Positions 8,748 to 18,287 of a stretch of 64,000 bases of DNA are shown in pieces. The stretch's first letter is position 1. Each line of letters starts with the position of its first letter. Source of the DNA: Pseudomonas sp. 8AS (lineage in GTDB: Bacteria > Pseudomonadota > Gammaproteobacteria > Pseudomonadales > Pseudomonadaceae); the NCBI RefSeq assembly GCF_902506505.1, contig NZ_LR733406.1:744001-808000 (forward strand). The letters run 5' to 3'. The notes under the pieces were generated by a model. The model made no database searches, was not told the origin of the DNA, and worked only from the letters and a program-made list of their open reading frames with translations. The position numbers and the translations under genes are program-made.

Positions 8748-10040
8748 GTGTTGCGTCTGGCCGCCGTTCGTTTCAGTCACTTCCTGCTGCCCCTGCTGCT
8801 GTTGCTCGGCGGCGTGCTGATGGCGCAGCTGGCGGTGCTCAACGAGTTCTTCCTGTCGCTGTTCAATGTCCTGCCGACCTTGCTGTTGCTGCTCGGCGGC
8901 ACCTTCTGCGTGGTCTACAAGCGCCAGCGCGAGCTGTCGCTGCTGGTGGTGGTCTACCTCGCCTACTTCCTGCTGGATACCCAGACCGACCATTTCCGCC
9001 AGCACGGCAAGGTGCGCGAGGACGCCGCCCTGGTGTTCCACCTGTGCAGCCTGCTGCTGCCGCTGCTCTACGGCCTGTTCGCCGCCTGGCGCGAGCGCAG
9101 CCACCTGCTGCAGGACCTGGTGGCGCGCGCCGCCGTGCTGCTGGCGGTGGGCGGGGTGGCCGTGGCCCTGGCCCAGCGCTTTCCCCAGGCCTTGCAGGGC
9201 TGGCTGGCGGAAGTCCACTGGCCGCTGCTGCATGGCCAGTGGATGAGCCTGGTGCAGCTGGCCTACCCGCTGTTCGCCCTGGCCGTGCTGCTGTTGCTGG
9301 TGCAGTACCTGCGCCAGCCCAGGCCGCTGCATGCCGCCGCGCTGTGCGGTCTGTTCGGCCTGCTGTGGATGCTGCCGAAGACCTTCAGCCAGCCCCATGC
9401 CCTGCAGGTGATGAGCAGCCTGGTGATGCTCATGCTGGTCGCCGCGGTGGCGCACGAGGCCTACCAGATGGCCTTTCGCGACGAGCTGACCGGGCTGCCC
9501 GGGCGCCGCGCGCTGAATGACCGGCTGGAGCGCCTGGGGCGCACCTATGTGCTGGCCATGGCCGATGTCGACCACTTCAAGGCCTTCAACGACACCCATG
9601 GCCACGATGTCGGCGACCAGGTGCTCAAACTGGTGGCCAGCCAGCTGCGCAAGATCGGCGGAGGCGGCAAGGCCTACCGCTACGGCGGCGAGGAGTTCAC
9701 CCTGGTGTTTCCCGGCAAGAGCCTGGAAGACTGCCGGCCGCACCTCGAAGCGGTACGCCAGGCGGTGCAAGGCTACAGTCTGCAGCTGCGCGACACGCGC
9801 AGCCGGCCACAGGACGACAAGCAGGGGCGTCAGCGCCGGCGTGCGGCCTCGGCCAGCAGCGTGTCGGTGACCATCAGCATCGGCGTGGCCGAGCGTGAAG
9901 CCCGTCATCGCGGCGCCGCTGAAGTGATTCGCGAGGCCGACAAGGCGCTGTACGGCGCCAAGCGCGCCGGGCGCAACTGCGTGATGGCCCATGGGCAGAA
10001 CCGGCGGGGAGCGCTCAAGGAGGCGGCCGTCGAGGGCTGA
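8748..10040 (+). CDS. Membrane-bound diguanylate cyclase (GGDEF)
   Basis: The product has about eight predicted membrane helices in its first 230 residues, then a GGDEF domain beginning near DELTGLPGRRALNDRLE. The active-site loop is GGEEF (313-317 from the GTG at 8748), so cyclic-di-GMP synthesis should be possible. The usual inhibitory RxxD site is absent: the matching positions are glycines (IGGGGKAYRYGGEEF). A charged insert (about 345-370, rich in R, Q and D) interrupts the domain before SVTISIGVA. Start is uncertain: GTG 8748 or TTG 8751 follow TGGAGA; an in-frame ATG at 8706 has a weak site. The gene sits between two acyl-CoA dehydrogenases and has its own terminator upstream, so it is probably transcribed separately. 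Confidence 0.85.
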   Translation: MLRLAAVRFSHFLLPLLLLLGGVLMAQLAVLNEFFLSLFNVLPTLLLLLGGTFCVVYKRQRELSLLVVVYLAYFLLDTQTDHFRQHGKVREDAALVFHLCSLLLPLLYGLFAAWRERSHLLQDLVARAAVLLAVGGVAVALAQRFPQALQGWLAEVHWPLLHGQWMSLVQLAYPLFALAVLLLLVQYLRQPRPLHAAALCGLFGLLWMLPKTFSQPHALQVMSSLVMLMLVAAVAHEAYQMAFRDELTGLPGRRALNDRLERLGRTYVLAMADVDHFKAFNDTHGHDVGDQVLKLVASQLRKIGGGGKAYRYGGEEFTLVFPGKSLEDCRPHLEAVRQAVQGYSLQLRDTRSRPQDDKQGRQRRRAASASSVSVTISIGVAEREARHRGAAEVIREADKALYGAKRAGRNCVMAHGQNRRGALKEAAVEG

Positions 10041-10076
10041 GCGCTCGCGGACACCGGCCCGGATCAAGATCTGTGC

Positions 10077-10111
10077 GTGACTTGTTTTTTGCAAATAGTC
10101 ACGTGATGACT
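10077..10111. promoter_or_regulatory. Nested inverted repeats upstream of the second acyl-CoA dehydrogenase
   Basis: GTGACT (10077-10082) and AGTCAC (10097-10102) form a 6-bp inverted repeat, and AGTCA-N5-TGACT (10097-10111) overlaps it, with the perfect palindrome TCACGTGA (10099-10106) at the centre. It lies about 95-125 bp before the ATG at 10203 and could be an operator. No PsrA-type box is present here, unlike the first dehydrogenase. Confidence 0.4.
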
Positions 10112-10202
10112 CTTTGTCCCTTCCTTGTTGTTCAGATAAACTCGAGGCTTCCCGTAAAAGCGGTCCGCAGACCGCCCCGTTGGCCCCTCCGAGGATTGCT
10201 CC

Positions 10203-11981
10203 ATGGCTGATTACAAAGCTCCCCTGCGCGACATGCGCTTCGTTCTCAATGAAGTCTTCGAAGTGTCCAAACTCTGGGCCCAGCTGCCAGGCCTGGCCGA
10301 AGTCGTCGACGAAGACACCGCCGCCGCCATCCTCGAAGAAGCCGGCAAGGTCACCGGTGGCGTGATCGCCCCGCTGAACCGCAGTGGCGACGAAGAAGGC
10401 TGCTCCTGGACCAACGGCGTGGTGAAGACCCCGGCCGGTTTCCCCGAGGCCTACCAGACCTACGCCGACGGCGGCTGGGTTGGCGTTGGCGGCTCGCCGG
10501 AGTTCGGCGGCATGGGCATGCCGAAAGTGATCGGCGCCCAGGTCGAGGAAATGGTCAACTCGGCCAACCTGTCGTTCGGCCTGTACCCGATGCTGACCGC
10601 CGGTGCCTGCCTGTCGATCCTCAACCACGCCAGTGAAGAGCTGAAACAGCAGTACCTGCCGAACATGTACGCCGGCGTCTGGGCCGGTTCCATGTGCCTG
10701 ACCGAGCCGCACGCCGGTACCGATCTGGGCATCATCCGCACCAAGGCCGAACCGCAGGCCGACGGCAGCTACAAAATTTCCGGCACCAAGATCTTCATCA
10801 CCGGTGGCGAGCACGACCTGACCGAAAACATCGTCCACCTGGTGCTGGCCAAGCTACCGGACGCCCCGGCCGGTCCGAAAGGCATCTCGCTGTTCCTGGT
10901 ACCCAAGGTCATGGTCAATGCCGACGGTTCGCTGGGTGAGAAGAACGCCGTGTCCTGTGGCTCGATCGAGCACAAGATGGGCATCAAGGCCTCGGCCACC
11001 TGCGTGATGAACTTCGACGGCGCCACCGGCTGGATCGTCGACGAGCCGAACAAGGGCCTCAACGCCATGTTCACCATGATGAACTACGAGCGTCTGGGCG
11101 TTGGTATCCAGGGCCTGGCCCTGGGCGAGCGTTCCTACCAGAGCGCCGTCGAGTACGCCCGTGACCGCATCCAGAGCCGCGCGCCGAGCGGCCCGGTGAA
11201 CAAGGACAAGGCCGCCGACCCGATCATCGTGCACCCGGACGTGCGTCGCATGCTGCTGACCATGAAGGCGCTGAACGAGGGCGGGCGTGCCTTCTCCAGC
11301 TACGTCGCCATGCAGCTGGACACCGCCAAGTACAGCGAAGACACCACCACCCGCAAGCGCGCCGAAGAACTGGTTGCCCTGCTGACTCCGGTGGCCAAGG
11401 CCTTCCTGACCGACATGGGCCTGGAAACCACCATTCACGGCCAGCAGATCTTCGGTGGCCACGGCTTCGTCCGCGAGTGGGGCCAGGAGCAGCTGATCCG
11501 CGACTGCCGCATCACCCAGATCTACGAAGGCACCAACGGCATCCAGTCCCTGGACCTGATGGGGCGCAAGATCGTCGGTAGCGGCGGCAGCTTCTACAAG
11601 CACTTCGCCGACGAGATCAAAGCCTTCATCGGCAGCGCCGATGCTTCGCTGGGCGAGTTCACCGAGCCGCTGCAAGCTGCCATCGCCAACCTCGACGAGC
11701 TGACCGCCTGGGTCATTGCCCAGGCCAAGAGCAACCCGAACGAGATCGGCGCTGCGTCGGTCGAGTACCTGCAGGTGTTCGGCTACACCGCCTACGCCTA
11801 CATGTGGGCACTGATGGCCCGCACTGCACTGGCCAAGCAGGGCGACGACGAGTTCTACGTGAGCAAGCTGGGCACCGCGCGCTTCTTCTTCGCCCGCCTG
11901 CTGCCGCGCATTCACTCGCTGACTGCGTCGGTCAAGGCCGGTAGTGAGTCGCTGTACCTGCTGGACGCCGCGCAGTTCTGA
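10203..11981 (+). CDS. Long-form acyl-CoA dehydrogenase (FadE-like), second copy
   Basis: This 592-residue paralogue is clearly related over its whole length to the enzyme at 6742-8547 (shared MCLTEPHx[30 protein letters not shown] and YEGT). The catalytic base is probably E442 in IYEGTNGIQSLDL. It should oxidise acyl-CoAs to 2-enoyl-CoAs with ETF as acceptor. From memory it corresponds to P. aeruginosa PA0508, reported as medium-chain-preferring. GAGG (10191-10194) lies 8 nt before the ATG. Unlike its paralogue it has no PsrA box upstream, so the two copies are probably induced differently. A strong terminator follows. Confidence 0.92.
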   Translation: MADYKAPLRDMRFVLNEVFEVSKLWAQLPGLAEVVDEDTAAAILEEAGKVTGGVIAPLNRSGDEEGCSWTNGVVKTPAGFPEAYQTYADGGWVGVGGSPEFGGMGMPKVIGAQVEEMVNSANLSFGLYPMLTAGACLSILNHASEELKQQYLPNMYAGVWAGSMCLTEPHAGTDLGIIRTKAEPQADGSYKISGTKIFITGGEHDLTENIVHLVLAKLPDAPAGPKGISLFLVPKVMVNADGSLGEKNAVSCGSIEHKMGIKASATCVMNFDGATGWIVDEPNKGLNAMFTMMNYERLGVGIQGLALGERSYQSAVEYARDRIQSRAPSGPVNKDKAADPIIVHPDVRRMLLTMKALNEGGRAFSSYVAMQLDTAKYSEDTTTRKRAEELVALLTPVAKAFLTDMGLETTIHGQQIFGGHGFVREWGQEQLIRDCRITQIYEGTNGIQSLDLMGRKIVGSGGSFYKHFADEIKAFIGSADASLGEFTEPLQAAIANLDELTAWVIAQAKSNPNEIGAASVEYLQVFGYTAYAYMWALMARTALAKQGDDEFYVSKLGTARFFFARLLPRIHSLTASVKAGSESLYLLDAAQF

Positions 11982-12002
11982 GCCGGTTGAGCCGCTGAAA
12001 GA

Positions 12003-12026
12003 AGCCCCGCCTCGGCGGGGCTTTTT
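12003..12026 (+). terminator. Rho-independent terminator after the second acyl-CoA dehydrogenase
   Basis: AGCCCCGCC (12003-12011), loop of two bases, GGCGGGGCT (12014-12022), then TTTTT to 12026. Confidence 0.95.
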
Positions 12027-12180
12027 CATGTCTGGTGAAATGTGGGCAAGCGACGCGTTGTGTCTGTGCACCAGTTGGCCTACGTCTTTAGGTAGTGCCC
12101 CCGGTGCGCCGATATACTCGGCCATCCTCGGTTAGCTGCACGGGGAAGGGATTTCGCCTAAACGGCTCGGGAATTACTGC

Positions 12181-15100
12181 ATGCAATGGATTTTCATGCT
12201 GGTCGGCCTGGTGCTCGGTGCACTGGCTGGTGAATCGATCACTTCGGCCCTGCTCGGCGGGTTGCTAGGGTTGGGCCTGGGCCAGGCCCTGCGCCTGCAT
12301 CAGCTGGCGGCGGACAACGAGCGGCTGCGCCAGGAGCTGAAAGGCTTCGCCGAGCGCTTCGAGCGTGGCACCACGGTGCTGTACGAGCGCCTGCTCAAGC
12401 TGGAGAGCGGCCCGCCGAGTACGGCCGCGCCGGTCGCCGAGCAGTCCGCTTCCGAGGTGGCCGCCGCCGCTGCAGCGCTCGACGCCGGGCCGGTTGCACC
12501 GGTCGAGCCCGCCACGGAGCCGGCGTCCGCAGACGAGTTGGTCTGGGAGCTGCCAGAGCAGCTCAGCCCCGCGCCCCAGGCTGGCGCCGAGACGCCGCGC
12601 CCGACTCCGGCGCCGGTCGTGCCCCTGCCGCAGCTACCGCCACGTCCCAGCGAACCACGTCGTCCGGCCACGCCCCGCGAGCCTTCGCCCATCGAACGCG
12701 CCATCGACCTGGCCCAGGCCTGGCTGCTGGGCGGCAACACCGTGCTGCGGGTCGGCGTGGTGCTGCTGTTCCTCGGCCTGGCCTTCCTCCTGCGCTATGC
12801 CACCGAAGGCATGGTGGTGCCGGTCGAGCTGCGCTATGCCGGCGTCGCCGCTAGCGCCATGGCCCTGCTGGGGTTGGGCTGGTGGCTGCGCGAACGGGTC
12901 GGCAGCTACGGCCTGATCCTGCAGGGCACCGGCGTCGCCGTGCTGTACCTGACCACCTTCGCCGCCATGCGCCTGCATCCGCTGCTCGATCCCAGGATGG
13001 CCCTCGGCCTGCTGGTGCTGGTCACCGTATTCTCGGCGATCCTGGCGGTGGCGCAGAACGCCCGGGGGCTGGCGGTGGCCGCGGCGCTGGGCGGCTTCGC
13101 CGCGCCGATCCTGACGTCCACCGGCAGCGGCAACCATGTGGCGCTGTTCTCCTACTTCATCCTGCTCAACGGCGGCATTTTCGCCATCGCCTGGTTCAAG
13201 GCCTGGCGCCTGCTCAACCTGGTCGGCTTCCTCGGCACCTTCGGCATCGGCTTCGCCTGGGGCCTGCGCTCGTACACGCCGGAACTGCTGTGGAGCAGCG
13301 AGCCGTTCCTGATCCTGTTCTTCCTGATGTACGTGGCCATCGGCCTGCTGTTCGCCCGGCGCAAGCTGCGCGAGGCGCCGGCGGCGCCGCAGGAGCGTGG
13401 CGAGCTGCTGCGCTGGGCGCGGGACAAGGCCGACTACGTCGACAGCAGCGTGCTGTTCGGCACGCCGCTGATCGGCTTCGGCCTGCAGTACGGGCTGGTG
13501 CGGCACATCGAATTCGCCACGGCCTTCAGCGCCCTGGGCCTGGGCCTGTTCTACCTGCTGCTGGCCCGGGCGTTCAACGGCCGCGCGCCGGGGCGCACTC
13601 TGCTGCTGGTGGAAACCTGCCTGGCCCTCGGCGTGGTCTTCGCCACCCTGGCCATTCCCCTGGGCCTGGATGCGCGCTGGACATCGGCGGCCTGGGCGGT
13701 GGAGGGCGCGGGGATCTTCTGGCTCGGCCTGCGCCAGGGGCGACCGCTGGCGCGTGCCTTCGCCCTGTTGCTGCAGGCGGGGGCGGCGCTGGCCTTCCTT
13801 GGCGGGCTGGATATCGGCGCTGCCACCCTGCTGGACGGCGCCCCGCTGGGCGCACTGATGCTCGGCGCGGCGCTGCTGTTCAGCTTCTGGCAATTGCGCC
13901 AGGCGCCGGCGGATGCCGGCAAGGCCTGGGAGCGCCGCGGCCTGCCGCTGCTGGCGGTGGGCGGGTTGCTGTTCCTCTATCTGATCGCGCCGCTGTGCTT
14001 CGCCGCCGAGGGCACTGCGATCAGCTGGGCGCTGGCCGGGTTAGCGACCCTGTGGGTCGGCCTGCGCCTGCAGTCGCGGACCTTTCTGTTCAGTGCCTTC
14101 GCCGTGCAGCTGCTCGGCGGCCTGGTTTTCCTCGGCCAGCTGCAGGGCGCGGACGCGGGCCAGACCGGCGTGCTTGGTTCCGGCTGGCGCGGCCTGCTGG
14201 TCTGCTCGCTGATCGGCCTGGCGCTGGTGGCCGGCATGCTGATCGCCGCGCGCGACAAGCTGGTCAGCGGCGATCGGCGCCTGCTGCGTGGGCTGTCGCT
14301 GGTGCTGCTGGTCGGCCTGCTGTTCATCAACCTGGCGGTGCTGTTCGTCCTGCCCTGGCACAGCGCCAGTGCGGTGTGGGCGGGCAGCGGCCTGTTGATC
14401 ATCTGGCTCAGCCTGCGCCTGCAGCTGCGCGCCAGTTTCCTCTTCGGCCTGCTGCTGCAGGTGGTCGGCGGCATCGCCTTCCTCGCGGCCAGCCCGTTGC
14501 TGCTCGGCCAGCTACCCAGCGCAGGGTTGCGCCCGCTGGCCCACGCCGGCTTCTGGACGCCGCTGGTGCTGGCCCTCGCCGCGCAGATCGGCGCCTGGCG
14601 CCTGCGTCATGTGCTGCTGCGCCAGCAGGCCGGCGCGCTGGGCAGCCTGAGCCTGCAACGGCTGGCGCAGCTGCTACTGGCCTGGGGCGCGGGCTGGTGG
14701 ACGCTGGCCCTGGCGGCGGAGATCGTGCGCTTCGTCGCACCTGGGCTGCAGGGCGCGCTGCTGTTGCTGGCGGCGGCGCTGAGCGTGGCGCTGTGGGCCT
14801 GGCTGGCGGCGCGCTTGCGCTGGCGTGCCCTGGCCCTGCTGTGCACCCTGCTGGTGCCGGTGGCCGGCGCGATCCTGCTGCAGGTCGGCGAGCGCAGCTA
14901 TCACCCGGCAGCGGATTTCGGCTGGCTGGCCTGGGGGCTGCTGGGCGTCGTGCACCTGCTGTCGCTGCGCCGCCTGGCCGCCCTGTTGCCGCGCGGCGCC
15001 CTGAGTGCCGCCCACGTGCTGGGCTGCTGGCTGATCCTCGGGGTGCTGGCGCTGGAGCTGCGCTACCTGCTGATGCTGTTGTCCGAGCAGTACAACGCCT

Positions 15101-15804
15101 GGCGCTGGCTGGGCTGGGCGCTGCTGCCGAGCGCCTTCCTCCTGGCGATGGCGGCGCCGCGGCAATGGCCGTGGCCGGTGGCGGCTTATCCGCGCGAGTA
15201 CCGGCTGTGGGCGGCGGCGCCGCTGGCCGCGCTGCTGCTCGGCTGGTTCTGGCTGGCCAATCTCGCCAGCGACGGCAGCGCCGAGCCGCTGCCCTATCTG
15301 CCGCTGCTCAACCCGCTGGAGCTGGGCCTGCTGTTCGCCCTGCTCGGCGTGCACCAGTGGCTGCGCAGTGGCCTGCCGCAGCTGGGCGTCGCGGCGCCCC
15401 GGGTGGAGCGTGCCGCGCAGCTGGTGGCCGGGGTTTCGCTGTTCGCCCTGTTCACCGCCACGGTGTTCCGTGCCGCCCACCACTGGGGCGGGGTGCCCTA
15501 TCAGCTCGATCTGCTGCTCGATTCGATGCTGGTGCAGGCCGGGCTGTCCATCGTCTGGACCCTGATCGCCCTGCCGCTGATGATCCTCGGCCACCTGCGC
15601 GCGCGGCGCGAGCTGTGGCTGGTGGGGGCGGCGCTGATCGGCGTGGTGGTGGCCAAGCTGTTCTTCGTCGAACTGGGCAACCGCGGTGGCCTGGAACGCA
15701 TCGTTTCCTTTATCGGCGTCGGCGTGTTGCTGCTGGTCGTCGGCTATTTCGCGCCGTTGCCACCCCGCAAGGCGGATGACGCATCCGCACAGGTGAAAGC
15801 ATGA
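12181..15804 (+). CDS. Large polytopic membrane protein, DUF2339 family
   Basis: This 1207-residue protein begins with a hydrophobic segment (MQWIFMLVGLVLGALAG). A short coiled-coil stretch (LAADNERLRQELKGFAERFE) and a Pro/Ala-rich linker (about 80-170) follow, then very many membrane helices to the C-terminus. This is the layout of the DUF2339 predicted membrane proteins. Function is unknown; roles in cell-envelope or glycan handling have only been suggested. Its last codons overlap the next gene (ATGA at 15801), a DUF3999 protein, and these two families often occur together, so they probably act as a pair. The extreme Leu/Gly-rich composition explains the long antisense open frames here. 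Confidence 0.85.
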   Translation: MQWIFMLVGLVLGALAGESITSALLGGLLGLGLGQALRLHQLAADNERLRQELKGFAERFERGTTVLYERLLKLESGPPSTAAPVAEQSASEVAAAAAALDAGPVAPVEPATEPASADELVWELPEQLSPAPQAGAETPRPTPAPVVPLPQLPPRPSEPRRPATPREPSPIERAIDLAQAWLLGGNTVLRVGVVLLFLGLAFLLRYATEGMVVPVELRYAGVAASAMALLGLGWWLRERVGSYGLILQGTGVAVLYLTTFAAMRLHPLLDPRMALGLLVLVTVFSAILAVAQNARGLAVAAALGGFAAPILTSTGSGNHVALFSYFILLNGGIFAIAWFKAWRLLNLVGFLGTFGIGFAWGLRSYTPELLWSSEPFLILFFLMYVAIGLLFARRKLREAPAAPQERGELLRWARDKADYVDSSVLFGTPLIGFGLQYGLVRHIEFATAFSALGLGLFYLLLARAFNGRAPGRTLLLVETCLALGVVFATLAIPLGLDARWTSAAWAVEGAGIFWLGLRQGRPLARAFALLLQAGAALAFLGGLDIGAATLLDGAPLGALMLGAALLFSFWQLRQAPADAGKAWERRGLPLLAVGGLLFLYLIAPLCFAAEGTAISWALAGLATLWVGLRLQSRTFLFSAFAVQLLGGLVFLGQLQGADAGQTGVLGSGWRGLLVCSLIGLALVAGMLIAARDKLVSGDRRLLRGLSLVLLVGLLFINLAVLFVLPWHSASAVWAGSGLLIIWLSLRLQLRASFLFGLLLQVVGGIAFLAASPLLLGQLPSAGLRPLAHAGFWTPLVLALAAQIGAWRLRHVLLRQQAGALGSLSLQRLAQLLLAWGAGWWTLALAAEIVRFVAPGLQGALLLLAAALSVALWAWLAARLRWRALALLCTLLVPVAGAILLQVGERSYHPAADFGWLAWGLLGVVHLLSLRRLAALLPRGALSAAHVLGCWLILGVLALELRYLLMLLSEQYNAWRWLGWALLPSAFLLAMAAPRQWPWPVAAYPREYRLWAAAPLAALLLGWFWLANLASDGSAEPLPYLPLLNPLELGLLFALLGVHQWLRSGLPQLGVAAPRVERAAQLVAGVSLFALFTATVFRAAHHWGGVPYQLDLLLDSMLVQAGLSIVWTLIALPLMILGHLRARRELWLVGAALIGVVVAKLFFVELGNRGGLERIVSFIGVGVLLLVVGYFAPLPPRKADDASAQVKA

Positions 15805-17165
15805 ACAAGTTGTCGATCTGCGGTCCGCTGCTGGCGGCGTTGCTGCTGGCCCCCTGGGCCGTGGCCGAGGAACAGGCGGAGGATTTCGCCACCCGCGTAC
15901 CGCTTACCCTCGCAGGCGAGGGGCCCTGGTATCGCCTGGAGCTGCCGCTGGCCCTGCACTTTGCCGCCCGGCATGCCGACCTGCGCGATCTGCGGGTGTT
16001 CAATGCCGAGGGCGAGGCCCTGGCCTACGCCTTGACCCTGGGCGATGCGCAGTCCAGCGAGCAGCGCCAGCAGGCGGCGGTGAAGTGGTTCCCGCTGCTG
16101 GGCGAGGTCGCCGCGCCGGGTGCGCCGGCCATCCGCGTGCAGCGCAGCACCAGCGGCACCCTGGTCGAAGTGGCGCCGGAGGAGGCGGGCGGCGCCACCC
16201 AGGTGCGTCGCGGCTGGCTGCTCGACGCCAGCGCCGTGGACCTGCCGCTGCATCGCCTGCAGCTGGACTGGAGCAGCGACAGCGACGGCTTCCAGCGTTT
16301 CTCCATCGAGGCCAGCGACGACCTGCAGCACTGGAGCGCCTGGGGCGAAGGCAGCATCGCGCGGCTGAGCTTCGCCAATGAGCGCATCGACCAGCGCGAG
16401 GTCGAGCTGCCCGGGCGCAAGGCGCGCTACCTGCGCCTGCTCTGGCAGGCGCCGCAGCAGGCGCCGACTCTGCTGGCGGCCAACCTGATCAGCATCCGCA
16501 ACAGCGAGCAGGCGCCGCCTCTGGTCTGGTCGGCGCCGCTGGCGGCGCAGAGCGACAAGCCGGGCGAGTACAGCTGGACGTTACCGCTGTCGCTGCCGCT
16601 GCAGCGGGTGCGCTTCAGCCTGCCGCAGGCCAATACCCTGGCCCCGGTCAGCCTGGCCAGCCGCCGCGACGGCAAGCTGGAATGGCAACCGCTGGCGCGC
16701 GGCCTGCTCTATCGCCTGCCGCAGGATGGCCGGGAAGTGCGCCAGGACGAGATCGAGCTGTACGGCACACCGGTACAGCAGCTGCGCCTGCAGGTCGACC
16801 AGCGCGGCGGTGGCCTGGGCCCGGATGCGCCACACCTGCAGGTGGCGCTGCGCAGCACCCAGGTGGTGTTCCTCGCCCGCGGCTCGGCGCCCTACCGGCT
16901 GGCCGTTGGCAGGCCGGGCGCGCAGTCGGCAGCCTTGCCGCTCGGCACGCTGATTCCCGGCTACGAGCCGGCGCGGTTGGCCAGCCTCGGCCTGGCCACG
17001 GCACCGCAGCGCGTGCCGGCCGCCGTCGAGGCGGTGGCGCAGCAGGCGCAGAGCCAGGCCGACTGGAAACGCATGGGGCTGTGGGCGGTGCTGCTGGCCG
17101 GGGTCGCCCTGCTGGGCGGGATGGCCTTCAGCCTGTTGCGTAAACCGGCAAACGCTCCGGATTGA
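15801..17165 (+). CDS. DUF3999 family envelope protein
   Basis: The 454-residue product has a cleavable signal peptide (LLAALLLAPWAVAEE, cut near residue 22). A large beta-rich periplasmic region follows, with discoidin-like repeats (ASDDLQHWSAWGEGS, ELPGRKARYLRLLW). One C-terminal membrane helix (LWAVLLAGVALLGGMAFSLL) precedes a short basic tail. It is therefore an inner-membrane protein facing the periplasm. Translational coupling with the DUF2339 gene (4-nt overlap) argues for a joint complex. The carbohydrate-binding-like fold is an inference from the repeat pattern and is not certain. The biochemical role is unknown. Confidence 0.82.
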   Translation: MNKLSICGPLLAALLLAPWAVAEEQAEDFATRVPLTLAGEGPWYRLELPLALHFAARHADLRDLRVFNAEGEALAYALTLGDAQSSEQRQQAAVKWFPLLGEVAAPGAPAIRVQRSTSGTLVEVAPEEAGGATQVRRGWLLDASAVDLPLHRLQLDWSSDSDGFQRFSIEASDDLQHWSAWGEGSIARLSFANERIDQREVELPGRKARYLRLLWQAPQQAPTLLAANLISIRNSEQAPPLVWSAPLAAQSDKPGEYSWTLPLSLPLQRVRFSLPQANTLAPVSLASRRDGKLEWQPLARGLLYRLPQDGREVRQDEIELYGTPVQQLRLQVDQRGGGLGPDAPHLQVALRSTQVVFLARGSAPYRLAVGRPGAQSAALPLGTLIPGYEPARLASLGLATAPQRVPAAVEAVAQQAQSQADWKRMGLWAVLLAGVALLGGMAFSLLRKPANAPD

Positions 17166-17167
17166 AA

Positions 17168-17202
17168 GTCGGCATCCGGGCGACCCCGTGTCGCCCGCCG
17201 AC
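17168..17202. terminator. Strong hairpin after the DUF3999 gene
   Basis: GTCGGC-ATCC-GGGCGAC (17168-17184) pairs with GTCGCCC-GCCGAC (17190-17202), leaving a 4-nt bulge and a 5-nt loop. It starts 3 bp after the stop codon. There is no T-run, so a Rho-aided or mRNA-stabilising role is possible. Confidence 0.45.
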
Positions 17203-17276
17203 AGCCAGATGAGGCGCCGCCGCCTCCGACCGGTTAAACTGCGCGCGATTTTGACTTCCCTCCCGGAGCCTCTCCC

Positions 17277-18284
17277 ATGTCGCGCGTCACCCTCAGCCGC
17301 TATCTGATCGAACAGACCCGCAGCCACAACACCCCGGCCGATCTGCGTTTCCTCATCGAAGTCGTCGCGCGCGCGTGCAAGGAAATCAGCCATGCCGTGT
17401 CCAAGGGGGCGCTGGGCGGCGTGCTCGGCAGCATGGGCACCGAGAACGTGCAGGGTGAAGTGCAGAAGAAACTCGACGTGATCTCCAACGAGATCCTCCT
17501 CGAAGCCAACGAATGGGGCGGCCACCTGGCCGGCATGGCGTCCGAAGAAATGGACAACGCCTACCAGATCCCCGGCAAGTACCCGAAAGGCGCCTACCTG
17601 CTGGTGTTCGACCCGCTCGACGGCTCCAGCAACATCGACGTCAACGTCTCGGTCGGCACCATCTTCTCCGTGCTGCGTTGCCCGGATCGCAATGGCGAAA
17701 GCGGTGATCTTGGCGAAGAGGCCTTCCTCCAGCCGGGTACCCAGCAGGTCGCTGCCGGCTACGCCATCTACGGCCCGCAGACCATGCTGATGCTGACCCT
17801 CGGCGACGGCGTGATGGGTTTCACCCTGGATCGCGAGATGGGCAGCTTCGTGCTGACCCACGAGAACATCCGCGTGCCGGAAAGCACCGCCGAGTTTGCC
17901 ATCAACATGTCCAACCAGCGTCACTGGGAAGCCCCGGTGCAGCGCTACGTCTCCGAGCTGCTGGCCGGCAAGGAAGGCCCGCTGGGCAAGAACTACAACA
18001 TGCGCTGGATCGCCTCGATGGTCGCCGACGTGCACCGCATCCTCACCCGTGGCGGCCTGTTCATGTACCCGCGCGACGCCCGCGAGCCGGAGAAGCCGGG
18101 CAAGCTGCGCCTGATGTACGAGGCCAACCCGATGTCGATGCTGATCGAGCAGGCCGGCGGCGTCGCCACCAACGGCAGCCAGCGCATTCTCGACATCCAG
18201 CCGGAGTCCCTGCACCAGCGCGTGGCGGTGTTCCTCGGTTCCAAGGAAGAAGTCGAGCGCGTCACGGCCTACCATAAGGGCTGA
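17277..18284 (+). CDS. fbp: Fructose-1,6-bisphosphatase class I
   Basis: Fbp hydrolyses fructose-1,6-bisphosphate to fructose-6-phosphate in gluconeogenesis. The 335-residue product contains the metal-binding motif [13 protein letters not shown] (D112, D115), a substrate-binding region around [16 protein letters not shown], and the C-terminal [14 protein letters not shown] block with a metal-ligand glutamate. Length is typical of the bacterial type I enzyme. It has CCCGGAG-like pairing upstream of the ATG. The DUF924 gene follows after only 3 bp, so the two are probably cotranscribed. Confidence 0.97.
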   Translation: MSRVTLSRYLIEQTRSHNTPADLRFLIEVVARACKEISHAVSKGALGGVLGSMGTENVQGEVQKKLDVISNEILLEANEWGGHLAGMASEEMDNAYQIPGKYPKGAYLLVFDPLDGSSNIDVNVSVGTIFSVLRCPDRNGESGDLGEEAFLQPGTQQVAAGYAIYGPQTMLMLTLGDGVMGFTLDREMGSFVLTHENIRVPESTAEFAINMSNQRHWEAPVQRYVSELLAGKEGPLGKNYNMRWIASMVADVHRILTRGGLFMYPRDAREPEKPGKLRLMYEANPMSMLIEQAGGVATNGSQRILDIQPESLHQRVAVFLGSKEEVERVTAYHKG

Positions 18285-18287
18285 AAC

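Noticed and set aside
12882..15779. 965-residue frame on plus overlapping the DUF2339 gene
   Set aside because: Out-of-phase shadow of a Leu/Ala-rich membrane protein; Gly/Arg/Pro-rich and without membrane helices.
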